Below are positions 27,724 to 37,110 of a DNA stretch of 64,000 nt, piece after piece. The notes under the pieces were generated by a model that saw only the letters and a program-made list of their open reading frames with translations, ran no database searches and had not been told where the DNA came from. How positions within the stretch are numbered: the first letter of the stretch is position 1; every line of letters begins with the position of its first letter. The DNA comes from Pacificoceanicola onchidii. GTDB taxonomy: Bacteria; Pseudomonadota; Alphaproteobacteria; Rhodobacterales; Rhodobacteraceae. The stretch covers positions 62,001-126,000 of the forward strand of contig NZ_SRXY01000008.1 of the NCBI RefSeq assembly GCF_004804335.1. The letters are read 5' to 3'. The position numbers and the translations under genes are program-made.

Positions 27724-28887
27724 TCAAATGGCATAGGCGCGCAGAAAGTCTCTGTCGGGCTCGATCCCCAAACCCGGCCCCTGCGGGACGTCAACCAGCC
27801 CGTTTTTCTCCCGCACTTGCCTTTGAATATCCAAAGGTTCCTGCAACAACTGGTCGCGGAACCGGTTGTCCGTGGTGTCGAACTCCAGCCATGGTTCCCA
27901 AGGGTTCAGGCCTCCGGGCATCGGAGGCATCGCTGCAAGCAGATGCAGGTTTGTCGCCACGGCGACGGCTGAACCCCAAACATGGTTCACCACCGGTGTG
28001 AAATGGGCGTGGCAGAGCGCAAGCACGCGCAGGTATTCCGAAATTCCGCCCAAGGCGCAGACTTCCGGCTGCGCGATGTCGAGCCCTCGGTTCTCCAGAA
28101 TCGCGCGCCAGCCCCAGCGGCCAAACTCCGCCTCTCCGCCGCTGATGTTCACAGACAGGCCTGCGCGCAGTTCGCGATACCCATCGTGATCTTCAGGCGC
28201 GACGGGCTCTTCGAACCAATAAGCGTCCAGTTCTTCAAGCGCTCGGCCAACAAAGAACGCATCGGACGTGGTGTAACAATGATTGGCATCGACCATGAAA
28301 GGGAAGTCCTCGCCGACCCCGCGGCGCACCGCCTCGCACAGACGCACGTCCTCGCGCGGGCCAAGGCCGACTTTCATCTTGGTTGCCGCAAAGCCCATGT
28401 CCCGGATCGCGGCGGCCTCATCAATGAAGCGGGCGACGTGATCATCCACGCTCTCCCGCTTGAGCATCATGCCATACCCATAAGACCGCACCTGTCTGCG
28501 GTGCGCGCCGCCGATCAACGTATGCAGCGGCAAACCCGCGACCTTCCCGGCGATATCCCAAAGCGCAATATCAACACCGGAGAGGGACTGCATCGGCATG
28601 CCCTTCTGCCCGTGATCGCGCAGAAGGTTATAAACCTTGTGCCAGAGCACATCACGGTCCAGCGGGTTTTGCCCAAGAAGCATGGGCTGGATCACGCCTT
28701 CGACGATTCCCTTGTTGGCAACGGCAACCGGGCCCGGACCGAAACACTCACCCCAACCGGTGATCCCCTCATCGGTCGATACTTCAACGATATGGGCGGT
28801 GCGCTTGGCATAATACTGCTGCGAATACCCCAGTTCCTCGGGTAAATCGTATTGCAGCACGTGGCTGCGAATGCTCGTGATTTTCAT
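27724..28887 (-). CDS. Enolase-superfamily enzyme, mandelate racemase/muconate lactonizing type
   Basis: Sugar-acid dehydratase or racemase-like enzyme of 387 residues. The capping domain is N-terminal; the barrel carries KMKVGLGP (the KxK base), the Mg ligands in VDANHCY, WFEEPV and SGGEAE, and a C-terminal His in VVNHVWGSAV, which places it in the mandelate racemase subgroup. Substrate is not predictable; galactarate- or gluconate-type acids are plausible. It lies downstream of nadE on the same strand; a GC-rich hairpin ends just before its GGGAGGGG ribosome site. Confidence 0.85.
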   Translation of the reverse strand: MKITSIRSHVLQYDLPEELGYSQQYYAKRTAHIVEVSTDEGITGWGECFGPGPVAVANKGIVEGVIQPMLLGQNPLDRDVLWHKVYNLLRDHGQKGMPMQSLSGVDIALWDIAGKVAGLPLHTLIGGAHRRQVRSYGYGMMLKRESVDDHVARFIDEAAAIRDMGFAATKMKVGLGPREDVRLCEAVRRGVGEDFPFMVDANHCYTTSDAFFVGRALEELDAYWFEEPVAPEDHDGYRELRAGLSVNISGGEAEFGRWGWRAILENRGLDIAQPEVCALGGISEYLRVLALCHAHFTPVVNHVWGSAVAVATNLHLLAAMPPMPGGLNPWEPWLEFDTTDNRFRDQLLQEPLDIQRQVREKNGLVDVPQGPGLGIEPDRDFLRAYAI

Positions 28888-28896
28888 GTGTCCCCT

Positions 28897-28919
28897 CCCG
28901 GACGCGCGGGGCGTCCGGG
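28897..28919 (-). other. Perfect stem-loop between nadE and the enolase-superfamily gene
   Basis: CCCGGACGC, a five-base loop, then GCGTCCGGG: nine perfect G/C-rich pairs. No T tract follows. On the coding strand it ends a few bases before the GGGAGGGG ribosome site of the enolase-superfamily gene, so it could slow translation or end most nadE transcripts. Confidence 0.5.
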
Positions 28920-28944
28920 GTGATCCGCGATCACAAAGGCGCCG

Positions 28945-30606
28945 TCAGCTTTCGTCCCGCCAACGGTTCACAATTGGATAGCGCCGGTCAAGCCAGAAGG
29001 CACGACGGGTCAGGCGCGCGCCCGGGGCGGACTGGAAGCGTTTGTATTCGCTGATGTACAACAGATGCTCGACCTTTTTCACATCTTCACGCGCATAGCC
29101 TGCGTCGATGCACTCGGCGACGCTGGCCTCTTCATCCACAAGCATGGTCAGGATGCCGTCGAGCACGGGGTAATCGGGCAGGCTGTCGCTGTCCTTCTGA
29201 TCCTCGCGCAGTTCTGCGGAAGGTGGCTTGGTGATGATCCGCTCCGGGATCACTTCCCCTTCCGGCCCGGCCATCCAGTCCCGGTGATTGACATTCCGCC
29301 ACCGACACGTCTCGAAGACGCGCGTTTTGTAGAGATCCTTGATCGGGTTATAGCCGCCCGCCATGTCGCCGTAGATGGTAGCATACCCCACCGCGACCTC
29401 GGATTTGTTGCCGGTGGTCAGGAGCATCTCGCCGAACTTGTTCGACAGCGCCATGAGCAACAGGCCGCGCAGGCGCGACTGAATGTTTTCTTCAGTAAGG
29501 TCCGCTTTGGTGCCCGCAAACAAAGGGGCGAGCGTGTTGGTGATCGCGTCCCGCCCTTCCTTGATCGGGACAAAATCATAACGGACACCCAAGGCCTCCG
29601 CGCAGGCTTTCGCGTCTTCCAGCGAGTGCTCGGAGGTATATTCCGATGGCAGCATGACGCAGCGCACGTTTTCCGCGCCCAAGGCATCCGTTGCAATGGT
29701 CGCCACAAGCGCCGAGTCGATACCTCCGGACATGCCGAGCAGGACCTTGCCGAAACCCGTCTTGCGGCAGTAGTCGCGCAGGCCTTCGACCATGACGCGG
29801 TAATCCTGCTCCCACTCATCGGGATGCTGAACAAACTCACCATCCCGCGCTCGCCAGCCCTCGGGCGTCAGGTCAAAATCCACATGCGCGATGTCTTCGT
29901 CAAAGACCGGCAGTTGCACCGCTGGCTTGCCGTGCGGGTTCAGGACAAAAGAACCGCCATCAAAGACCTGATCATCCTGCCCGCCGCACATGTTGAGATA
30001 GGCCAGCGGCAAACCCGTCTCCACGACCCGCGCCACCATATGGTTCAGCCGGGTCTCATACTTGTTGCGGAAATAGGGTGAGCCGTTCGGAACAACGAGG
30101 ATCTCGGCCCCACTTTCTTCCATGGCCTCGACCACATCCGGATACCACGCATCTTCGCAAATCGGGATACCAAGACGCACGCCATTGACGGCCACAGGTC
30201 CTTGCATCCGCTCTCGCGAGAACAGGCGCACTTCATCGAAGACGTTGAAGTTGGGCAAGAAAAACTTGTGCGTGACCGCCTGAACCTTGCCGCCCGACAA
30301 GATGTAATAGCTGTTGTGCAGCTTTCCGTCTTCTCCCGGGCACGGACCGCCAATGCCCAGCGCAGGGCCATCGGCGCAGTCCGCAGCCAGCTTTTCGATC
30401 TGATCGACGGCATCGCGCACAAAGGCGGGCTTCAGAATCAAGTCCTGCGTCTGATAGCCCACCGCGAACATCTCTGGCAGCGCAACAAGATGCGCGCCGG
30501 CCTCGCGGCCCGCGTCCCACGCGGCCTTGGCCTTGGCGATGTTGCCCTTGATGTCCCCGACCGTCGGGTTCAGCTGTGCCAGCGTCAGGCGGAAATGATC
30601 ACTCAT
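28945..30606 (-). CDS. nadE: Glutamine-dependent NAD+ synthase
   Basis: Two-domain NAD synthetase of 553 residues that amidates nicotinate adenine dinucleotide with glutamine-derived ammonia. The N-terminal nitrilase domain has its catalytic triad at E45 (ALPEMF), K114 (THKFFLP) and C150 (IPICEDAWYP). The C-terminal synthetase has the ATP loop MSGGIDSALVATIA and KSEVAVGYATIYGDMAGGY. The frame is open far upstream to 30897, but the ATG at 30606 follows AAGGAC and starts the canonical SDHFRLTLAQLNP. With pncA at the window start this gives two NAD-salvage steps. Confidence 0.95.
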   Translation of the reverse strand: MSDHFRLTLAQLNPTVGDIKGNIAKAKAAWDAGREAGAHLVALPEMFAVGYQTQDLILKPAFVRDAVDQIEKLAADCADGPALGIGGPCPGEDGKLHNSYYILSGGKVQAVTHKFFLPNFNVFDEVRLFSRERMQGPVAVNGVRLGIPICEDAWYPDVVEAMEESGAEILVVPNGSPYFRNKYETRLNHMVARVVETGLPLAYLNMCGGQDDQVFDGGSFVLNPHGKPAVQLPVFDEDIAHVDFDLTPEGWRARDGEFVQHPDEWEQDYRVMVEGLRDYCRKTGFGKVLLGMSGGIDSALVATIATDALGAENVRCVMLPSEYTSEHSLEDAKACAEALGVRYDFVPIKEGRDAITNTLAPLFAGTKADLTEENIQSRLRGLLLMALSNKFGEMLLTTGNKSEVAVGYATIYGDMAGGYNPIKDLYKTRVFETCRWRNVNHRDWMAGPEGEVIPERIITKPPSAELREDQKDSDSLPDYPVLDGILTMLVDEEASVAECIDAGYAREDVKKVEHLLYISEYKRFQSAPGARLTRRAFWLDRRYPIVNRWRDES

Positions 30607-30756
30607 GCCCTGTCCTTCTTGAATGCGTCCACGCTCAAATAGCAGATGCGCGCGCAGGGGGAAGCCCGACCGGCAAAAGAGATTGCTCCATCTCCATCCC
30701 TCCTTTACGTTTCCGCACCAGAAACAAGGACTTTCGCAGGAACTGGCAGGACGCGC

Positions 30757-32217
30757 ATGAAGCTTGCAGGCATCACATTTCCCCTCGCAGCCGCTCTTGG
30801 CTCCATGGCTCTGGCTCAGACCGACGGCGAAGTCGTCACCAAGCAATACGATGATGGTGGCGTCTACGAAGGCACGTTTCAGGACGGGCTTCAACACGGC
30901 ACCGGCACGTATCGCCTACCAAACGGGTATGAGTACACCGGTGATTGGGTCGACGGAGAAATCCGCGGCAATGGCGTAGCGCGGTTCCCGAATGGCTCTG
31001 TCTACGAAGGGCAGTTCGCGAAGGGCAAACCCGAAGGGGTTGGCAAAATCGTCTTTGCCGATGGTGGCACCTATGAGGGCTCCTGGCTCGATGGCAAGAT
31101 TACCGGCCAGGGCGTATCGGTCTATGCAAACGGTGTGCGCTACGAAGGTGCGTTCCGCAATGCTCTGCACCATGGCAAAGGCGTGATGACCGCGCCGAGC
31201 GGTTATGTCTACGAAGGAGACTGGATCAACGGCGTCAAGGAGGGCGCCGCCAAGATCACTTACCCGGATGGTTCGATCTATGAGGGCCGTGTCGCCGATG
31301 GCGAGCGGGAAGGCTCCGGACAACTGACAGTTACCGACGGGCATATCTATGAAGGCACCTGGCGGGACGGCCAGCTGGACGGGCAAGGCAAGCTGATCCA
31401 GCCCAACGGCGATATCTATGAAGGCGCTTTGGTGGATGGCCGCCGAGAGGGACGCGGCAAGGTCACCTATGCGAACGGCGACATTTACGATGGCGAGTTC
31501 AACAACGATCAACGCCACGGCACGGGCACGTTCACTGGCAAGGACGGCTATACTTACACCGGCAATTGGATCACCGGTCAGATCGAAGGTCAGGGACAGG
31601 TGACCTATCCCGACGGGTCCATCTACGTGGGCGCGTTCAGCGGGGATCTCGCAAACGGCAAAGGCAAGATCACCTATCCGAGCGGCGACACTTATGAAGG
31701 CGATTGGATCGACGGGGTGATCGAAGGCGAGGGTGTTGCGGTCTATGCCAACGGCCTGACCTATGAGGGTACGTTCAAGAACGCCAAGAATGACGGCAGA
31801 GGAATCATGTTCCGACCGGACGGCTATCGCTATGAGGGTGACTGGCGCGGCGGGCAACGGCATGGCACCGGCAAAGCGCTCTATCCCGATGGCACGGTTT
31901 ATGAAGGCAGCTTCCGCGACGGGCAACGGGACGGCCTTGGCACCATCGTCATGGCGAGCGGCTTCCGGTACGAGGGTGAATGGGACAAGGGTGAGATCTC
32001 TGGCCAGGGCCTGGCGACCTATGCCAACGGCGATGTCTATGAGGGCAGCTTCCGCAATGGCAAACGGCAGGGTCAGGGGATCATGCGTTATGCCAGCGGC
32101 GAAGAGGCCAGCGGAGAATGGATCAACGGGGCGCTGTCTGCGGACGGGGCGACTACGTCCAACGGCGTGACACCGCAAAACCCGGAGACCCCGCAGCCCG
32201 CGTCGGACGACAACTAA
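30757..32217 (+). CDS. Exported MORN-repeat protein with 18 repeats
   Basis: Protein of 486 residues: a signal peptide (about 1-20, KLAGITFPLAAALGSMALAQ), then from about residue 34 to 450 eighteen consecutive 23-residue MORN units of the form YEGxWxxGxxxGxGxxxYxNGxx, and a short Pro/Thr tail. MORN repeats form long beta-hairpin strips and often sit near membranes, but there is no enzymatic domain here. The ATG at 30757 is chosen for the signal and an AGGA site. Start is divergent from nadE; the end overlaps the photolyase gene end by four bases. Role unknown. Confidence 0.88.
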   Translation: MKLAGITFPLAAALGSMALAQTDGEVVTKQYDDGGVYEGTFQDGLQHGTGTYRLPNGYEYTGDWVDGEIRGNGVARFPNGSVYEGQFAKGKPEGVGKIVFADGGTYEGSWLDGKITGQGVSVYANGVRYEGAFRNALHHGKGVMTAPSGYVYEGDWINGVKEGAAKITYPDGSIYEGRVADGEREGSGQLTVTDGHIYEGTWRDGQLDGQGKLIQPNGDIYEGALVDGRREGRGKVTYANGDIYDGEFNNDQRHGTGTFTGKDGYTYTGNWITGQIEGQGQVTYPDGSIYVGAFSGDLANGKGKITYPSGDTYEGDWIDGVIEGEGVAVYANGLTYEGTFKNAKNDGRGIMFRPDGYRYEGDWRGGQRHGTGKALYPDGTVYEGSFRDGQRDGLGTIVMASGFRYEGEWDKGEISGQGLATYANGDVYEGSFRNGKRQGQGIMRYASGEEASGEWINGALSADGATTSNGVTPQNPETPQPASDDN

Positions 32218-33737
32218 ACCACCGCGCCATCGTCCATCTGATCAAGGAACTCTGCTGCTTGGGCGAGGATCGCCGAGCGTTTCTCGGCGTCCATCCGGTC
32301 CCATGTGCGGTACATGTTACCCATACGGGCATTGCCCGAAAACCGTGCTCTATGGCGGTCAAGGAAATGCCAGTACAGCAGGTTGAACGGGCAGGCGCCC
32401 TCTCCAACCTTGGCCTTCACATCATAGGCGCACAATCCGCAGTGGTCCGACATTTTGGCGATGTAATTGCCGGATGAGACATAAGGTTTGGACGCAATTA
32501 CCCCGCCATCAGCAAACTGGCTCATCCCAACGGTGTTCGGCGCTTCCACCCATTCGAAGGCATCAATGTAGACGCTGAGATACCATTCATGCACCTGCGC
32601 CGGATCTACACCGGCGAGCAGCGCGAAGTTTCCAGTCACCATGAGCCGCTGAATGTGGTGGGCATAGGCCTCGTCGCGCGTTTGCTCCACAGCTTTGGAC
32701 AAACAGCGCATCTTTGTATCGCCACCCCAGTAGAGTGCAGGCAGCTTTCTTTCGTGTTTCAACGTATTGCGCTGCGGATAGTCTGGCCCTTCGTGAAAAT
32801 AGATCCCACGCACGTATTCGCGCCAGCCGATGATCTGCCGAATGAACCCCTCAACCGCGTTCAGCGGCGCGGCCCCGGACCGATAGGCCGCCTCAGCGGC
32901 CCGGCAAACGTCCAAAGGGGCCAGCAGGCCGATGTTCATATAGGCCGACAAAAGCGAGTGGTAGAGAAAGCGCTCGCTGTCCAGCATCGCATCCTGATAA
33001 TCACCGAACTTCGGCAAGGCGTGCTCGATGAAATGCGCCAATGCGCGTTCGGCTTGTTCCGGTTCGGTTGCAAAATGGAAGGGACGCAGCGTGCCAAAAC
33101 CATCGCCAAACCGCGCATCGACCAAAGCAAGCACTTCTTCGGTCACGTGATCCGGTTGGAACCGGAGAGGCGCTGTATTCACCTCATCCGGCGCGGGTTT
33201 GCGGTTTTCATGGTCGTAGTTCCACTTTCCGCCTTCTGGTTGCTCCCCATCCATCAAGAGATCCGTTTTGCGCCGCATCTCGCGGTAGAAATACTCCATC
33301 CGCAAGGCTTTGCGCCCCTGCGCCCAAGTCTCGAACGCCTTGTGGGAAGCGATGAAGCGGTCGTCTTCCAGCAAGGACACCCTGAGCGGGGCAGCCTGCA
33401 AGATTTCGATCAAGCGCCACTCCCCCGGTTCCGTTGCCAGAACTTCCTGCGCACCGGTCTCCTCCGCCCGGCGCAGAAGCTCGCCAACGATTGACCCGCT
33501 GTTGTTCGTGTCGTCCAGTTCCGAATACCGCACGTCCCAACCGTTCGACCGCAATCGCGCGGCGAATTTGCGCATGGCGGAAAAGATCAACGCGATCTTC
33601 TTGGGGTGATGAGGGACGTACTCCGTCTCCGCCGCAACTTCCGCCATCACAACAACGTCCCGCGCCTTGTCCGCGGTCCGCAAGGCTGCAACGGTTTCGG
33701 TCAGCTGATCACCGAGCACCAGAACCAGCCGGGTCAC
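32214..33737 (-). CDS. Iron-sulfur bacterial cryptochrome/(6-4) photolyase (PhrB/CryB type)
   Basis: FeS-BCP-family photolyase of 507 residues, using FAD (and typically a lumazine antenna) to repair or sense light. The four [4Fe-4S] cysteines are C345, C433, C436 and C449, with the same spacing (88, 3, 13) as in Agrobacterium PhrB, which also has 507 residues. The start is a GTG at 33737 in a GTGA overlap with the upstream SDR gene, eight bases after a strong AAGGAG. CryB in Rhodobacter is a relative with regulatory roles, so repair and signalling are both possible. Confidence 0.93.
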   Translation of the reverse strand: MTRLVLVLGDQLTETVAALRTADKARDVVVMAEVAAETEYVPHHPKKIALIFSAMRKFAARLRSNGWDVRYSELDDTNNSGSIVGELLRRAEETGAQEVLATEPGEWRLIEILQAAPLRVSLLEDDRFIASHKAFETWAQGRKALRMEYFYREMRRKTDLLMDGEQPEGGKWNYDHENRKPAPDEVNTAPLRFQPDHVTEEVLALVDARFGDGFGTLRPFHFATEPEQAERALAHFIEHALPKFGDYQDAMLDSERFLYHSLLSAYMNIGLLAPLDVCRAAEAAYRSGAAPLNAVEGFIRQIIGWREYVRGIYFHEGPDYPQRNTLKHERKLPALYWGGDTKMRCLSKAVEQTRDEAYAHHIQRLMVTGNFALLAGVDPAQVHEWYLSVYIDAFEWVEAPNTVGMSQFADGGVIASKPYVSSGNYIAKMSDHCGLCAYDVKAKVGEGACPFNLLYWHFLDRHRARFSGNARMGNMYRTWDRMDAEKRSAILAQAAEFLDQMDDGAVV

Positions 33738-34399
33738 CAGACAATCTCCTTGCCAGCATAGTCGAAGAACCCACCGGTTTGCGCCGGGGTCAGCCCTTCG
33801 ATCACCGAGACCAGTCGTTCGGCGGCTTCTGGTGCAGGAACAGACGGATGCCGCCCGAGATACTTTTGGGTGAAGGCCGTGCGCACCGTGCCAGGATGCA
33901 GGCAAACGCAAGCAAGGTGCTTGTGTGAGCGCGCCAGTTCAATTGCGGCGCCATGCATCAACTGGTTTAGCCCTGCCTTGGCCGCGCGGTAGCTGTACCA
34001 TCCGCCAAGACGGTTGTCGCCAATACTCCCCACCCGCGCTGAAAGGGCGGCAAAGACGGCGGGCCGATCCTTGGGCAAAAGCCGCACGGCGTGCTTCAAC
34101 ACGAGCATTGGGCCAATTGCGTTCAGAAGATACTGATCGGCCATGGCTTTGGGATCCAGCGCCGAAAGGCTTTTCTCTGGCTGCGCGCCTTCGATCTCCA
34201 ACGCGCCAGTCGCCACAAACACCAGATCGAGAGGCCCGTTCAAGGCGTTCAAATGGGTCTCGACCAGGCTTTCATTGGTGATATCAAACCCGTGGCTGCG
34301 CCGAGAAAGTCCGGTGACGTTGACGCCATTTGCGTTGAGCTGCGCCGAGATCGCCGATCCAAGCCCGCCGCTGCTTCCGATAATCAGTGCTCTTTCCAT
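33734..34399 (-). CDS. Short-chain dehydrogenase/reductase (CsgA/C-factor-like)
   Basis: Rossmann-fold SDR of 221 residues. The cofactor loop is GSSGGLGSAI near the N-terminus, and YSYRAAKAGLNQLMH holds the YxxxK catalytic pair. The overall pattern resembles C-factor-like SDRs. It is coupled to the photolyase gene by a GTGA overlap, and this SDR-photolyase pairing suggests joint expression; what it reduces is unknown. The start ATG at 34399 has only a poor ribosome site. Confidence 0.86.
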   Translation of the reverse strand: MERALIIGSSGGLGSAISAQLNANGVNVTGLSRRSHGFDITNESLVETHLNALNGPLDLVFVATGALEIEGAQPEKSLSALDPKAMADQYLLNAIGPMLVLKHAVRLLPKDRPAVFAALSARVGSIGDNRLGGWYSYRAAKAGLNQLMHGAAIELARSHKHLACVCLHPGTVRTAFTQKYLGRHPSVPAPEAAERLVSVIEGLTPAQTGGFFDYAGKEIVW

Positions 34400-34429
34400 C
34401 TCCGCGAGGTAGCGGAGGGGATCGCCGAT

Positions 34430-35512
34430 TCAAGCGCCGCCGACATCTTCCGGTGCAATAGCCACGGTTTTGAGAACAGCGTGGCATGTTGAGCCAGGTT
34501 TCAGATCCATTGCCCGTGCCGAGCGGCGCGTGATCCGCGCAAGCACGCGCCCAGCGGGCGTGGACAGGGACACAATCGCTCCGGGCCCGCCGCCTTCGCG
34601 AATGGCTTCGACCGTGCCTGCAAGGATGTTCAAGGCAGAGAGCCCTTCAGGCTTCTGTTTGGCCAGGATCACTTCCTGCGCCGGGACCCGAAGCCGAATC
34701 GAGGCCCCAATTTGCTGCGCGACGCGCGGCACGTGCAGACGAACACCGCCCGCTTCCAACTCGCTCAGGCCGTCATCGTGATGCGCCACCACAACCGCGT
34801 GCAGCATGGCCCCGGCGCCGCGCACGCCAGCCGGCAAAACGTTGGCGTCCGCCAGAACCTCCACCGCAGGTCCCTGCCGCGCCACACGTCCATCCTGCAA
34901 AGCGACAACGGATGTCGCCAGACGCGCCACTTCAGCCGGCGCGTGACTGACGTACAGAATAGGAACACGCGCCTCATCCCTGAGACGTTCGAAATACGGC
35001 AGGATTTCTGCCTTGCGGGCCTCATCGAGCGCCGCCAGAGGTTCATCGGCGAGGATCAGTTCCGGTTCAGCCAAGAGCGCGCGTCCTATCGCAACCCTTT
35101 GTTTTTCACCGCCCGACAAGGCCCCCGGGCGACGATCCAGCAGCTCTTCAAGCCCCAACATGGCGATAACCTTGCCGGGTTCCGTCGTTTTGCGCCGCTT
35201 GGCAAAATACCGGCCATACCCGAGATTTTGCCAAACCGTCAGATGCGGGAACAATCGCCCTTCCTGGAATACATACCCCAGCCGCCGTGCCTCAGGCCGC
35301 AGGCAGACGCCTTCCGACGTGTCCAGCAGCACGCGGCCGTCCACTTCAACCCGCCCTGCGTCCGGACGCAGCAACCCCGCCACGGCGTTCACGATCGTCG
35401 TCTTGCCCGAGCCGGACCGCCCGAAAAGCACCGTCAGCCCAGCTGGCGCGTCGAACTCGACATCAAGTTCCAACCGATTGAAGCGGTGCTGCAGGCGCAC
35501 GGACAGGGTCAT
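34430..35512 (-). CDS. modC: Molybdate ABC transporter ATP-binding protein ModC
   Basis: ATPase of 360 residues for molybdate import. The Walker A motif is GRSGSGKTT, the signature is [16 protein letters not shown], and Walker B is LILADEPLAALDE. The C-terminal third contains two TOBE-like oxyanion-binding parts (about residues 225-355), the regulatory region typical of ModC. The frame is open to 35551, but the ATG at 35512 gives MTLSVRLQHRF and an ATGA overlap with modB. No molybdate regulator modE is adjacent. Confidence 0.93.
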   Translation of the reverse strand: MTLSVRLQHRFNRLELDVEFDAPAGLTVLFGRSGSGKTTIVNAVAGLLRPDAGRVEVDGRVLLDTSEGVCLRPEARRLGYVFQEGRLFPHLTVWQNLGYGRYFAKRRKTTEPGKVIAMLGLEELLDRRPGALSGGEKQRVAIGRALLAEPELILADEPLAALDEARKAEILPYFERLRDEARVPILYVSHAPAEVARLATSVVALQDGRVARQGPAVEVLADANVLPAGVRGAGAMLHAVVVAHHDDGLSELEAGGVRLHVPRVAQQIGASIRLRVPAQEVILAKQKPEGLSALNILAGTVEAIREGGGPGAIVSLSTPAGRVLARITRRSARAMDLKPGSTCHAVLKTVAIAPEDVGGA

Positions 35513-36201
35513 GCGCCACCCACCCGTTTTGCCGCCCGTCGGGACAGCCATTCGCTCATCAACAAGGCGCTCATGGCAATGGCCACGGAAATCCCCACGA
35601 GGCGCAGGGCGGAGGCCTCACCGCCCGGCACTTGCAGGAATGCATAGACTGCGGACGGCAAGGTTTGCGTTTGGCCCGGTATGTTCGAGACAAATGTTAT
35701 CGTCGCCCCAAATTCGCCCATGGCCTTGGCAAAGGCGAGAATGGCTCCCGCGATGATCCCTGGCAGCATCAACGGCAAGGTAATGGTCAGGAAGGCCCAA
35801 ACACGGGACGCACCCAATGTGGCTGCGGCTTCCTCCAGCTTTGGATCAATCGCTTCCAGCGACAACCGCATTGCCCGAACCATCAATGGGAAGGCCATCA
35901 CCGCCGCCGCAAGCGCCGCCCCGGTCCAGCGGAAAGCAAAAACGATGCCGATGTCTTGCAAAGCCGCACCGAGCGGCGCTTTGGTGCCAAAGGTCAAAAG
36001 AAGCAGATAGCCTGTCACAACCGGTGGCAGGATCAGCGGCAAATGCACCAATCCGTTTACGATCTGTTTGCCCCGGAAGGACCAGCGCGCCAATGCATAG
36101 GCGGTGAAGAGGCCAAACGGCAAGGAGACCAACACGGCCCAGAAGGCAACGCGGAGCGACAGCGTGACCGCCTGCCATTCCTGCGGCGAGAGCCAGTCCA
36201 T
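35509..36201 (-). CDS. modB: Molybdate ABC transporter permease ModB
   Basis: Inner-membrane permease of 230 residues with about five TM segments. The coupling motif is EAAATLGASRVWAFLTITLPLMLPGI, typical of binding-protein-dependent permeases for molybdate. A TTG precedes the ATG in frame; the ATG at 36201 is preferred because it overlaps the modA stop (TGATG). It is coupled downstream to modC by ATGA. Confidence 0.94.
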   Translation of the reverse strand: MDWLSPQEWQAVTLSLRVAFWAVLVSLPFGLFTAYALARWSFRGKQIVNGLVHLPLILPPVVTGYLLLLTFGTKAPLGAALQDIGIVFAFRWTGAALAAAVMAFPLMVRAMRLSLEAIDPKLEEAAATLGASRVWAFLTITLPLMLPGIIAGAILAFAKAMGEFGATITFVSNIPGQTQTLPSAVYAFLQVPGGEASALRLVGISVAIAMSALLMSEWLSRRAAKRVGGA

Positions 36202-36932
36202 CAATCCTCCAACACCGTGAAACCCTGCGCTTCGAAAATCGCGCGGGCCTCATCGTTTTGCAGGTATTCAAGGAGAGCCGCTGCGGCCGGGCCGCTCCCT
36301 GCAATCTGCGAGACGGGGTAGCGGATAGGCGCATGGCTGCTGGCCGGAAAAACTGCCAGAACCGACAACTCCGGCTCTGCGGCGGCATCGGTTGCATATA
36401 CGATGCCAAGCGGCGCTTCGCCGAGCGCGACAAGGGCGAGCGCAGCGCGAACGTTGTCCATCTGTGCCACCTGAGATTGAACCGCCTCCCAGATCCCCAG
36501 CATCTGCAACGCTTCCATACCATAGATCCCGGCAGGCACCGCCTGAACCAACGCCATGGCCAACCGCCCCTCGCCTAGCCGGTCGGGCAAATCCGTCAAC
36601 CGCTCCAATGGCTCACCCTGCCCGATCAGAACCAATTGATTGCCGAGAAGATCACGCCGCGTGCCCGGCTCCAGCAGACCCAGCGCGCCGAGGTGATCCA
36701 TCCAGCCTTCGTTGGCTGACAGAAACACGTCTGCCGGTGCACCATGTTCGATCTGCCGCGCCAGCGACGAAGAGCCCGCAAGGGACATGACGAGATCATG
36801 CCCTGTCGCCGCCTCGAAGCCGGTTTCGATCTCATCCATCGCTGTCTTCAGGCTTGCAGCCGCGAACACGGTCACGGTTTCGGCGGACACGGACCCGCCG
36901 AGCATCAGAAAACAGAGGCAAATCCAACGCAT
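36201..36932 (-). CDS. modA: Molybdate-binding periplasmic protein ModA
   Basis: Periplasmic binding protein of 243 residues. Signal peptide at about residues 1-17 (WICLCFLMLGGSVSA), then VTVFAAASLKTAMDEI and SLAGSSSLARQIEHGAPADVF, the standard oxyanion-site blocks, and a C-terminal domain with VYATDAAAE. First gene of modABC. The frame reaches 37058, but only the ATG at 36932 gives the signal. The 178-base divergent gap to the FAH-family gene shows no Mo-box; a TATAGAT near 36975 may be a -10. Confidence 0.93.
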   Translation of the reverse strand: MRWICLCFLMLGGSVSAETVTVFAAASLKTAMDEIETGFEAATGHDLVMSLAGSSSLARQIEHGAPADVFLSANEGWMDHLGALGLLEPGTRRDLLGNQLVLIGQGEPLERLTDLPDRLGEGRLAMALVQAVPAGIYGMEALQMLGIWEAVQSQVAQMDNVRAALALVALGEAPLGIVYATDAAAEPELSVLAVFPASSHAPIRYPVSQIAGSGPAAAALLEYLQNDEARAIFEAQGFTVLED

Positions 36933-37110
36933 ACAGCGCAATTGAGGGCCCTTTCTCGTCCTTGGACCAAATCTATACCGCAGAAATGCCGGAAAAACAG
37001 CGGTTACGGGTGTGTCGCGGAAGCGCACGGGGTCTGGTGCTGACGCCGCGTTTGGCACTACGGTTCAACCGGGCTCGTCATTCGAGCGAACAGAACGAAG
37101 GAATCCCGAC

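Noticed and set aside
31000-32100. Repetitive DNA that might be a CRISPR-like or tandem-repeat array
   Set aside because: The 69-base periodicity is protein-level MORN repetition with diverged codons; there are no identical repeats with unique spacers.
30916-32178. A 420-codon - strand frame in the MORN gene
   Set aside because: It only reflects the periodic MORN coding repeats on the other strand.
36933-37110. Mo-box for ModE before modA
   Set aside because: No TATATA-type inverted repeat is present in the 178-base gap.
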